A DNA stretch of 5,787 nt from an uncultured Clostridia bacterium (GCA_934247855.1 CAKQKA010000091.1:1-5787); one strand, 5' to 3'. Shown: positions 1 to 5,151, numbered from the stretch's first letter. Notes: generated by a model not told the origin, from the sequence alone. Numbers and translations are program-made.

Positions 1-383
1 TGTTACATCCGCTAATTCACTCGGTTCAAACTTTTCTTGTCGTACTGATTTTTAACATTATCTTTTCGTTGATTATCTATTTCATCGGAGAAGAAACGTT
101 CAGTTCATTTTTAAAAACAAACGCCTATCTGGCTCCCTTTTTTTCCGTGCTTGTCGGATTAATACCGAACTGCGCCTCATCGATTGTTATTTCAAAATTA
201 TTCATATCTGGCAATATCTCGTTCGGCGCTTGTCTTGGCGGATTGTTGACAAATGCGGGAGTCGGATTAACGATCGTTTTTGCACATGGCTCGGACGTAA
301 AATCGAGCCTTAAAATATTAGCGGCGCTGATTATATCCGGCTTATTTTTTGGATATATGTGTTGTCTGATAATTGGATTCTGA
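1..383 (+). CDS. C-terminal part of an ArsP_2-type membrane exporter (putative manganese/heavy-metal transporter), 5' end outside window
   Basis: The reading frame is open from base 3 to a TGA ending at 383, so 126 C-terminal residues are visible and the gene begins outside the window. An apparent TTG start at base 69 is not needed, because the frame continues upstream with membrane-like sequence. The fragment has about three or four hydrophobic segments (visible residues roughly 8-28, 42-53, 66-93 and 105-125). It carries the stretch VGLIPNCASSIVISKLF followed by a glycine-rich GGLLTNAGVGL, which I recognise from the ten-TM ArsP_2 family (formerly DUF2899), often labelled 'putative manganese transporter' or arsenic efflux protein. 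The conserved proline, asparagine and cysteine of IPNCASS are present. Substrate is not established for the family and cannot be read from this fragment. It converges on the dac gene and shares a terminator with it; no functional link to the sporulation genes is evident. Confidence 0.75.
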   Translation, partial: LHPLIHSVQTFLVVLIFNIIFSLIIYFIGEETFSSFLKTNAYLAPFFSVLVGLIPNCASSIVISKLFISGNISFGACLGGLLTNAGVGLTIVFAHGSDVKSSLKILAALIISGLFFGYMCCLIIGF

Positions 384-390
384 TAGACGC

Positions 391-437
391 AAAAGTATTA
401 AAAAAACGAGATATAATCTCGTTTTTTTAATACTTTT
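391..437. terminator. Bidirectional intrinsic terminator between convergent genes
   Basis: A perfect inverted repeat has arms at 391-412 and 416-437 with only ATA between them. The core pairs CGAGAT with ATCTCG, and A7/T7 runs follow on either side, so each strand shows a stem followed by a T-run. It starts 8 bases after the + strand stop (383) and ends 5 bases before the dac stop codon on the minus strand (443), as expected for a terminator serving two convergent genes. Confidence 0.9.
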
Positions 438-442
438 TCATT

Positions 443-1627
443 TTATGCTATAGATATCTCGTTCAGATAATCTGTAAAACCTGCACGCCATATTTCCAAA
501 CCGCTTACGGCATTATATTCACCGATTTTTATATCGTTATTATAAACGATAAACTTACCTACGACATCACCTTTTTTAATTGGTGCGCATATTTCATCGG
601 GTTCAAAAACTATTCTTACGTTTTCTTTTTTATTATTTAATCCGAATATATAAATGTTATTTTCGGGGACGGCATCGGTGTAATCCGATTTTCCTTTTCT
701 TACCTCAACCTGATAATCGGTACAATCGGTAGCAAGAACGCATTTAGATGAATAATTATCAAAGCCGTAATCAAATAGTTTAGAAACATCGGCGAATCTT
801 TTTTTGCTGTCCTTTTCCCCTATTACAACCGAAATTAAACGAGTTGCGCCACGCTTTGCGGTTGCGGCAAGACAGAATCCTGCTTCATTTGTAAAACCTG
901 TTTTCCCGCCGTCACAACCATTATAAAATCTGATGAGTTTATTTGTATTTGTCATTTGAGTAACCCTGTCGCCGTGTGAAAAGTCCTCAAGATATATTTT
1001 GCTATAATTAAAATATTTCTCATACTTGATCAGCTCCGATAACATTTTTGCAACGTCTTTTGCCGATGAGTACTGCGTGGGTTTCATAAGTCCGGTGGAA
1101 TTTGAAAAAAGCGTATTTTTCAATCCGAGTTTTTCAGCCTTTTTGTTCATTTCGTTTACGGCGACAGATTCACTTCCGAAAAGTCTTTCCGCTATGGCAA
1201 CGCTTGAATCGTTTGCAGATGCAACTATAATGCTTTTAATAAGTTCTTCGGCTCTATATTCTTTATTTGCTTCGAGAAAAACCTGAGAACCGCCCATTCC
1301 GCTTGCGTTTGGACTTATTTTAATATTTTCATCCAGAGAAAGCTCGCCGGTCGCCTCTTTTTCAAAGGCAAGCAGAAGCAACATAATTTTTGTCATGCTC
1401 GCGATAGGCCGCCTGTCATTTTCGTTTTTTGCATATACGACCGTACCTGAATTATAATCACATAAATACGCGCTTTGCGCGTCGTTTCCCGGTAATTCCG
1501 GTTTAAAATTATCTACCGTCCCGACCGCAACGGGATATTCAATATACTTTGCCGCATTGACTTTTGTAATCGATATCGATATTAAAGTCAAGATCGCGCA
1601 CATTAAACCAACCATTTTTTTAGTCAT
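443..1627 (-). CDS. D-alanyl-D-alanine carboxypeptidase (penicillin-binding protein 5 type, DacF/DacB-like), exported
   Basis: This 394-residue protein would remove the terminal D-alanine from peptidoglycan stem pentapeptides outside the membrane. All three penicillin-binding motifs are visible: SMTK at residues 77-80 (nucleophile S77, general base K80), SAN at 137-139 and KTG at 242-244. The N-terminus is a signal peptide with a basic MTKK start, a hydrophobic stretch to about residue 20 and a likely cleavage site near VNA-A (25/26). The peptidase S11 domain spans about 45-275 and a PBP5_C-like beta domain about 290-385. The tail after that domain is short, so the usual amphipathic membrane anchor is weak or missing. 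The frame is open upstream to 1798, but I chose the ATG at 1627: GGAGG sits 8 nt before it, the signal peptide begins there, and the longer form would overlap the spoIIM-like gene. It lies 47 nt downstream of that gene, probably cotranscribed. The setting suggests spore cortex peptidoglycan; dacF versus dacB cannot be decided by eye. Confidence 0.92.
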   Translation of the reverse strand: MTKKMVGLMCAILTLISISITKVNAAKYIEYPVAVGTVDNFKPELPGNDAQSAYLCDYNSGTVVYAKNENDRRPIASMTKIMLLLLAFEKEATGELSLDENIKISPNASGMGGSQVFLEANKEYRAEELIKSIIVASANDSSVAIAERLFGSESVAVNEMNKKAEKLGLKNTLFSNSTGLMKPTQYSSAKDVAKMLSELIKYEKYFNYSKIYLEDFSHGDRVTQMTNTNKLIRFYNGCDGGKTGFTNEAGFCLAATAKRGATRLISVVIGEKDSKKRFADVSKLFDYGFDNYSSKCVLATDCTDYQVEVRKGKSDYTDAVPENNIYIFGLNNKKENVRIVFEPDEICAPIKKGDVVGKFIVYNNDIKIGEYNAVSGLEIWRAGFTDYLNEISIA

Positions 1628-1674
1628 GTGTATATCCTCCGGCAATAGTATTTTCAGTTTAATTGATTTTATGT

Positions 1675-2250
1675 TTAAACAGAGTAATTTAACGGGAGAA
1701 TAAATAAAACCTGAATCAATAGTATATATATTACCGACGCAAGCGCGATTAATAAGCAAAAGAGAAAATCCATTAAAATATTTTGCATATTTAAACACTT
1801 AATAACTCGCCTGCCGCAAAGCCGCTCGCACGATAACGTACAGGAACAAATTATTGCGGCAAGCGCAATAAGTGCAGACGGGACAACCACAAAGATAGAT
1901 ACGGCTACGCCGCCGATCGAATAACAAATAATTAAAGATTTAATTACTAATCCCGTTAAGAAGCCCCTGTAAGCCAATAAAACGTATATCAGAGGCATTG
2001 TATATAAAGTCAGTCCGCAAGCAAACACTACGACAAAAATTATACTTTCGCAAACAAAACGCCAGATATAATATGTAAACGTTATTTCGTTTGTAACTAT
2101 ATCGAATATTAAACCACAACGAGCCAAAGCATCTTCCGACATCGTAAAGAACATTGCGAACAGTATACCTATCAGAAAAGAAATTAAGCATATAATCAGC
2201 GGTATTTTTGCATTTTTTATTGCTTTGATAACGCGTGTACCGTCAAACAT
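1675..2250 (-). CDS. SpoIIM-like multi-pass membrane protein (putative stage II sporulation protein M)
   Basis: The 191-residue protein is almost entirely membrane-embedded. A short basic N-terminus (residues 1-16) precedes a first helix at 17-36, a polar loop (37-60), helices around 66-95 and 97-137, and a last helix at 160-187. The central segment MPLIYVLLAYRGFLTGLVI (85-103), followed by a V-P-S stretch near 122-126, resembles the conserved core of the SpoIIM family. B. subtilis SpoIIM is slightly longer (214 residues) and works with SpoIID and SpoIIP in the complex that degrades septal peptidoglycan during engulfment. Context supports the call: spoIVB is upstream and a dac gene downstream, and in B. 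subtilis spoIIM lies not far from dacF. The ATG at 2250 has GAGG 9 nt upstream. The protein is cysteine-rich, with eleven cysteines including a cluster at 135, 137, 141 and 145. The family assignment is by eye; an unrelated polytopic membrane protein remains possible. Confidence 0.62.
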   Translation of the reverse strand: MFDGTRVIKAIKNAKIPLIICLISFLIGILFAMFFTMSEDALARCGLIFDIVTNEITFTYYIWRFVCESIIFVVVFACGLTLYTMPLIYVLLAYRGFLTGLVIKSLIICYSIGGVAVSIFVVVPSALIALAAIICSCTLSCERLCGRRVIKCLNMQNILMDFLFCLLIALASVIYILLIQVLFILPLNYSV

Positions 2251-2271
2251 ATATAAAAACCTCTATAGATA
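2251..2271 (-). promoter_or_regulatory. Short leader and ribosome-binding site of the spoIIM-like gene
   Basis: GAGG at 2263-2260 (minus strand) stands 9 nt before the ATG at 2250 and is the only Shine-Dalgarno candidate. The same GAGGTTTTT is the 3' arm of the hairpin at 2255-2287, so the site would be paired in any RNA that starts upstream of about 2287. Confidence 0.6.
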
Positions 2272-2287
2272 ATTCTATGAGGTTTTT
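2255..2287 (-). terminator. Hairpin at the spoIVB/spoIIM-like junction: possible weak terminator and RBS-masking stem
   Basis: On the minus strand AAAAACCTC (2287-2279) pairs with GAGGTTTTT (2263-2255). Inside it a second 4-bp stem, ATAG with CTAT (2278-2275 with 2268-2265), forms after a one-base bulge, leaving a 6-nt loop. The stem begins 17 nt after the spoIVB stop codon (2305) and ends in five Ts, so it has the shape of an intrinsic terminator, though it is AT-rich and probably leaky. Its 3' arm contains the ribosome-binding site of the next gene. Confidence 0.5.
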
Positions 2288-2299
2288 GTGAAATTATGC
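2272..2299 (-). promoter_or_regulatory. Candidate sigma-E-type promoter for the spoIIM-like gene
   Basis: On the minus strand GCATAAT (2299-2293) is followed after 13 nt by CATAGAAT (2279-2272). The Bacillus sigma-E consensus is roughly KMATATT and CATACANT separated by about 13-15 nt, so each element has a single mismatch. Transcription would begin near 2266-2264, giving a leader of about 15 nt. In B. subtilis spoIIM belongs to the mother-cell sigma-E regulon, which makes the match more credible. It is a by-eye match and could be chance in AT-rich DNA. Confidence 0.45.
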
Positions 2300-2304
2300 T
2301 CTAT

Positions 2305-3300
2305 TCAATTATCGGAAACGATTTTGGAAATTGAAATGCCGTAACCGCGCGTCGAATCATTCAGAAAAACGTGCGTGATAGCCCCCACTATTTTACCGTC
2401 CTGAACAATCGGACTACCGCTCATTCCTCTGACTATTCCACCCGCCGATTCGATAAGACGATCGTCTGTTATTTTAATCACGAGGTTTTTATTATGTTTG
2501 TCCGTCTCATCGGTTTTGACTATCGCAATAGAATATTTTACGGGAACATTGCCGTTTATCGTTGCATAAATCTCCGCCGAACCTTGTTTTGCTGTTCCGA
2601 GTTGCATTTTTCGTAAGTGAGAATAATACTTTTTATCGGTAAATTTACCTGTCAATCCGGTAGAGGTATTTGCCGATACGACACCCAGTATTTTATCGCG
2701 AATAAGTTCGCCTTTTAATTCACCGGCATGCCCGCGCGTGCTTTTATCTATTCCCGTAATCGTGCACTCGTAAACATTACCTCCTGAAACTTTTAGCATA
2801 TTACCCGCTTCATCGGTTATAGGATGTCCGAGTGAAAAATAATCGCCGTTTTGATTTATAAAAGTAACGGTACCAAGTCCCGATAAATAATCTCTTATCA
2901 ATATTCCGAGTTTATAATTTCCGCTTAAATCTTTTTTGGGATAAATATTTTTAAGTTGCTTCTTGTTATCGGAAAGAATTTCGGTTATTATTCCGTTTCC
3001 GTCATAGTTTGTAAGTATTTCGTCTATATCATCGGCTTTATAGATTCTTTTGCCGTTTAATGAAAGAATGATATCCCCGATTTTCAGACCTGCATCTTTT
3101 GCAGGCAAAAAAACGCCGTCATCGCTTACTATTTCCGATAAACCTGCAATCAATGCCCCTTCGCCCGATAAATCAAAACCTAACGTAAATCCGCCAAGAT
3201 AAACGTCTTCCGAAGCATATGCCGCAGATGCTCCGGGCAAAATAAATATCGTAAGCATGAGCATACACAAAGCTGTCATAAAAAAGCGTTTGAGTTTCAT
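2305..3300 (-). CDS. spoIVB: SpoIVB, PDZ-domain serine peptidase (family S55) of the sigma-K checkpoint
   Basis: SpoIVB is secreted from the forespore into the intermembrane space, where in B. subtilis it cleaves SpoIVFA and so releases processing of pro-sigma-K in the mother cell. Here a hydrophobic export signal (residues 5-22, possible cleavage near 26-29) precedes a PDZ domain (about 33-115, with AGLKIGDIILSLNGKRI typical of the fold) and an S55 peptidase domain (about 130-331). The catalytic triad can be placed by alignment to the remembered B. subtilis protein: H159 in SLGHPITD, D279 in VIKITDD, and S294 in GIVRGMSGSP; the Asp-Ser distance of 15 equals that in B. subtilis. The motif AITHVFLNDSTRGYG follows. 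At 331 residues it is about 90 shorter than B. subtilis SpoIVB (425), mostly in the N-terminal region and at the C-terminal tail. The ATG at 3300 is preceded by a strong AAAGGAGG. In many Bacilli and Clostridia the next gene is spo0A; here it is the spoIIM-like gene, 54 nt away. Confidence 0.95.
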   Translation of the reverse strand: MKLKRFFMTALCMLMLTIFILPGASAAYASEDVYLGGFTLGFDLSGEGALIAGLSEIVSDDGVFLPAKDAGLKIGDIILSLNGKRIYKADDIDEILTNYDGNGIITEILSDNKKQLKNIYPKKDLSGNYKLGILIRDYLSGLGTVTFINQNGDYFSLGHPITDEAGNMLKVSGGNVYECTITGIDKSTRGHAGELKGELIRDKILGVVSANTSTGLTGKFTDKKYYSHLRKMQLGTAKQGSAEIYATINGNVPVKYSIAIVKTDETDKHNKNLVIKITDDRLIESAGGIVRGMSGSPIVQDGKIVGAITHVFLNDSTRGYGISISKIVSDN

Positions 3301-3349
3301 TTTCCCTCCTTTGTCTGAAAATATATCTTAAAACCGAGACGTACAAGAG

Positions 3350-3378
3350 TATTATGGAATAAATCAAAAAAAATATGC
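3350..3378 (-). promoter_or_regulatory. Candidate sigma-G-type (forespore) promoter of spoIVB
   Basis: On the minus strand GCATA (3378-3374) is followed after 17 nt by CATAATA (3356-3350). Both fully satisfy the Bacillus sigma-G consensus elements GHATR and CATNHTA, at about the usual spacing. Transcription would start near 3343, leaving a leader of about 40 nt that carries the AAAGGAGG ribosome-binding site. B. subtilis spoIVB is transcribed mainly by sigma-G, so position, orientation and gene identity all agree. Confidence 0.6.
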
Positions 3379-3452
3379 GAATTATATCGATTAACCATTG
3401 AAAACTTTTTTAATAAACGTTAAAATTTATATGCAGATCATCGGATTCACTT

Positions 3453-3483
3453 TCACATAAAAAAACATGTTTCTCACATAAAA
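3453..3483. repeat. 10-bp direct repeat flanking a 10-bp palindrome upstream of spoIVB
   Basis: TCACATAAAA occurs at 3453-3462 and again at 3474-3483, a start-to-start distance of 21 bp (two helical turns). AAACATGTTT, a perfect palindrome (3463-3472), fills the space between them. The cluster lies about 75-105 bp upstream of the candidate -35 element of spoIVB. It could be a regulator binding site, but no known box was recognised and the DNA is AT-rich. Confidence 0.35.
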
Positions 3484-3486
3484 GCG

Positions 3487-3520
3487 AAGACACTCAACCT
3501 TTTTTTTTGTTGAGTGTCTT
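3487..3520. terminator. Second terminator-like inverted repeat between the unknown gene and spoIVB
   Basis: AAGACACTCAAC (3487-3498) and GTTGAGTGTCTT (3509-3520) form a perfect 12-bp stem with a 10-nt loop of mostly T on the + strand. The T-run after the stem is better on the + strand (TTTTATTT) than on the minus strand, where it is broken by CGC. It may back up the minus-strand terminator at 3528-3557 or stop an antisense transcript. Confidence 0.6.
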
Positions 3521-3527
3521 TTATTTG

Positions 3528-3557
3528 AAAAGGCGGTCGCGTTACGCAACGGCCTTC
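3528..3557 (-). terminator. Intrinsic terminator of the unknown 224-residue gene
   Basis: On the minus strand AAGGC, then GTTGCG, loop TAA, CGCGAC and GCCTT form a GC-rich stem of 11 pairs with one C/C mismatch, followed by a T-run (TTTT then C). One pair is a G-U wobble on the minus strand but a C/A mismatch on the + strand, so the hairpin favours minus-strand transcription. It starts 7 nt after the stop codon at 3564. It probably ends the transcript carrying dac, rluB, the micro-ORF and the unknown gene. Confidence 0.75.
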
Positions 3558-3563
3558 TTGATT

Positions 3564-4238
3564 TTAGTTTAATGTACCTTTACTGCGTTTAAACGGAATA
3601 AAGTCGTCATCCTTATCATCGATATTATCAACGCATGATCGACCTAACTCTTTTACGGTTTGAATCACTTCGTTATCGTTTGAAGTGTACATTTTATAAT
3701 GCCTCTTTAAATCCGACAGCTTGTCAACAAAATCAGATATAGCTATCCTTATTTGCTCTCTGAAGTCGTCTTTGACTTTCTCTCGCGCTTGATTGATTTC
3801 TGTACGGCGAAGAGCAAACAGATCATCGATCTCTTCTTCGACGGCAGTTATATCATGTTGAGCCTTTGTTATGAGAGAAACAAGATCGGGATATTCATCC
3901 TCTAACAAATCGAGTATCTGATCTAATAAGCCATAAACTGTCTTTGCCTTATCTTTATCTCGCTTGTGTTCTTCATCGGCAAATACTGAAATCTTACGAA
4001 CAAGGTCCGCCCCCCCGCTCTGAGTGGCGTATTCAAAAGCTATACCGATCAACTCCTTGTATTTTTCGCCAAGTTTTCGGCGACGGTCAATTAACTCGAC
4101 ATATTCGTCCCCAAGCAATTCGGAGTACGAAGAAACAAGTTTTGCTTTTGCCGAATTTATAATTTGCTTTAGCTCTGTTTCAAGTTCTTTTTTGATTTTT
4201 TCGGTTTCAATATTATAACGCTCTTTACTGTTTAACAT
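3564..4238 (-). CDS. Unrecognised 224-residue charged, helical (probable coiled-coil) protein
   Basis: I do not recognise this protein. It is highly charged, has no signal peptide or membrane segment, and looks almost wholly alpha-helical. Lys/Glu/Asp-rich heptad-like stretches lie at about residues 5-70 and 105-182, with a glycine-containing break near 73-77. The C-terminal tail (about 202-222) is acidic and then basic, with DDDFIPFKR at 211-219. The start is unusual: ATG at 4238 has no Shine-Dalgarno sequence, and an in-frame stop lies six codons upstream, so no longer form with a normal start exists. The ATG follows the stop codon of the 39-residue micro-ORF by only 4 nt, which suggests translation by coupling or reinitiation. 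A strong terminator follows at 3528-3557. The predicted shape suggests a scaffold or partner protein in the cytoplasm, possibly working with the membrane micro-protein; that is inference only. Confidence 0.8.
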   Translation of the reverse strand: MLNSKERYNIETEKIKKELETELKQIINSAKAKLVSSYSELLGDEYVELIDRRRKLGEKYKELIGIAFEYATQSGGADLVRKISVFADEEHKRDKDKAKTVYGLLDQILDLLEDEYPDLVSLITKAQHDITAVEEEIDDLFALRRTEINQAREKVKDDFREQIRIAISDFVDKLSDLKRHYKMYTSNDNEVIQTVKELGRSCVDNIDDKDDDFIPFKRSKGTLN

Positions 4239-4242
4239 AATA

Positions 4243-4362
4243 CTATATAAAAATTAACGATGTTAAGGCTGCGCCCCTATATATTGTATTTATTGCTATG
4301 GCAGCAGATAGAATCGCAAATACAGCCAGCAAGCATATTACCCACGCCTTATATTTTTTCAT
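4243..4362 (-). CDS. 39-residue single-pass membrane micro-protein upstream of the unknown helical gene
   Basis: A small frame runs from ATG at 4362 to TAG at 4245-4243. It begins MKKYKAWVICLLAVFAILSA and consists of a basic tip (residues 1-5), one hydrophobic helix (about 6-28) and a short tail starting with R29. GGGGGTG, one mismatch from GGAGGTG, lies with its G-run 7 nt upstream of the ATG, a good spacing. It fills an otherwise empty gap between rluB and the 224-residue gene, and its stop codon is 4 nt from the next ATG. It could be a membrane anchor or partner for that protein, a signal-peptide-like microprotein, or mainly a leader whose translation opens the downstream start. No family was recognised. 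Confidence 0.65.
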   Translation of the reverse strand: MKKYKAWVICLLAVFAILSAAIAINTIYRGAALTSLIFI

Positions 4363-4381
4363 ATGCACACCCCCGTAAAAA

Positions 4382-4414
4382 TATGTATACATAATATCGT
4401 TTTTATAAAAACGA
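4382..4414. repeat. Two adjacent palindromes in the leader before the micro-ORF
   Basis: TATGTATACATA (4382-4393) and TCGTTTTTATAAAAACGA (4397-4414) are perfect 12- and 18-bp palindromes separated by 3 bp. They occupy the 84-nt gap between the rluB stop (4447) and the micro-ORF start (4362). They could be operators, or the larger one could be a weak terminator stem. No convincing -35/-10 pair for any sigma factor was found around them, so a promoter here is not claimed. Confidence 0.4.
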
Positions 4415-4446
4415 CGAGGCGTGCCGGACGGTTATATTATCTTATT

Positions 4447-5151
4447 TTATATATTTCGTAAATACTCTATTTCTGCCCTTGAAAGCGAACGACATTTGCC
4501 GCGATCTACACCTGAAATAGTAAGATCGCCGATTTTAATGCGTTTTAAAAAGACAACTTCCTTTCCGACTGACTCAAACATTCTTCTGACTTGTCTGTTG
4601 CGACCTTCGGTAATGGTTATTGTTAATTTAGTAAACTTATCATCCTGCGATACAACTTTAACGGTACTGTGATTGGTGATTTTTCCGTCAAGTTCAACGC
4701 CTGCACGCAATTTTGCAAGCGAGGATTCCGTAATATCGCCCTCTATTTTTACAAGATAAGTCTTTGGAACTTCATTTCTCGGATGAGTAAGTCTATCGAT
4801 CAATTCGCCGTCATTTGTAAAAAGAAGCAGACCTTCACTATCATAATCAAGCCTCCCCACGGGCACTACACGCGTTGAAAGTTTAGGCAAAAGCTCCATT
4901 ACGGTTTTTCTGCCTTTATCGTCTTTTACGGTGCACACATACCCCTTCGGTTTATTCATCATCAAATAAAGTTTTTTAACCGTCAGAGTCGTAACGCGTT
5001 TGCCGTCAACCGAGACGTAATCTTTTTCATCAACGTCTTGCCCGAGTTTGCATACCTTTCCATTAACCGTTACTTTTCCGTCACTGATCAATGAGTCGCA
5101 AAATCTTCTGCTTCCTATGCCGCAGCCTTCCAAAAATTTGTTAATTCGCAT
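4447..5151 (-). CDS. rluB: 23S rRNA pseudouridine synthase of the RluB/RsuA family
   Basis: The enzyme isomerises a specific uridine to pseudouridine in ribosomal RNA, acting in the cytoplasm during large-subunit assembly. An S4 RNA-binding domain occupies about residues 1-50 (MRINKFLEGCGIGSRR, then DGKVTVNGKV). The catalytic domain follows, with MMNKPKGYVCT (64-74), the signature GRLDYDSEGLLLFTNDG (99-115; catalytic aspartate D102), KTYLV (130-134), and EGRNRQVRRMF plus LKRIKIGDL near the end. At 234 residues the length is normal. I start it at ATG 5151 because MRINKFL matches the usual family start; a TTG five codons upstream (5166) would add MDSDC and has no better ribosome-binding site. 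The gene follows the partial dac gene by 21 nt and is probably cotranscribed with it. B. subtilis rluB sits in the dacB-spmA-spmB-rluB neighbourhood, so the pairing looks conserved although spmA and spmB are missing here. RluB rather than RsuA is inferred from that context and the phylum. Confidence 0.92.
   Translation of the reverse strand: MRINKFLEGCGIGSRRFCDSLISDGKVTVNGKVCKLGQDVDEKDYVSVDGKRVTTLTVKKLYLMMNKPKGYVCTVKDDKGRKTVMELLPKLSTRVVPVGRLDYDSEGLLLFTNDGELIDRLTHPRNEVPKTYLVKIEGDITESSLAKLRAGVELDGKITNHSTVKVVSQDDKFTKLTITITEGRNRQVRRMFESVGKEVVFLKRIKIGDLTISGVDRGKCRSLSRAEIEYLRNI

Noticed and set aside
1026..1286. Plus-strand frame of 86 residues inside dac
   Set aside because: It is antisense to the catalytic region of a clear carboxypeptidase and shows no family features.
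1628..1700. Sigma-F-like promoter before the dac gene (GTTTA and GAAAATACTA)
   Set aside because: The two elements are 20 nt apart, too far for sigma-F, and the second lacks the GG; no separate promoter for dac is supported.
1628..1798. Upstream extension of the dac frame to a start at 1798 (451 residues)
   Set aside because: The extension overlaps the spoIIM-like gene in another frame, has no ribosome-binding site, and places 57 residues before an obvious signal peptide that has its own GGAGG at the ATG at 1627.
1940..2191. Minus-strand frame of 83 residues inside the spoIIM-like gene
   Set aside because: It is an out-of-frame reading of the membrane protein, with no ribosome-binding site and no plausible protein character.
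3173..3367. Minus-strand 64-residue frame across the spoIVB start
   Set aside because: It overlaps the spoIVB signal peptide region in another frame and its start lies inside the candidate promoter.
3381..3386. TATAAT on the minus strand upstream of spoIVB as a sigma-A -10 box
   Set aside because: No acceptable TTGACA-like element lies 16-18 nt upstream, and the sigma-G-like pair just downstream fits far better.
3427..3468. A 13-codon minus-strand frame (MFFYVK...) upstream of spoIVB
   Set aside because: It has no ribosome-binding site and lies across the direct repeat; too short to support.
3944..4218. Two plus-strand frames antisense to the 224-residue gene
   Set aside because: They are mirror readings of a coherent charged helical protein on the other strand and have low-complexity composition without domain features.
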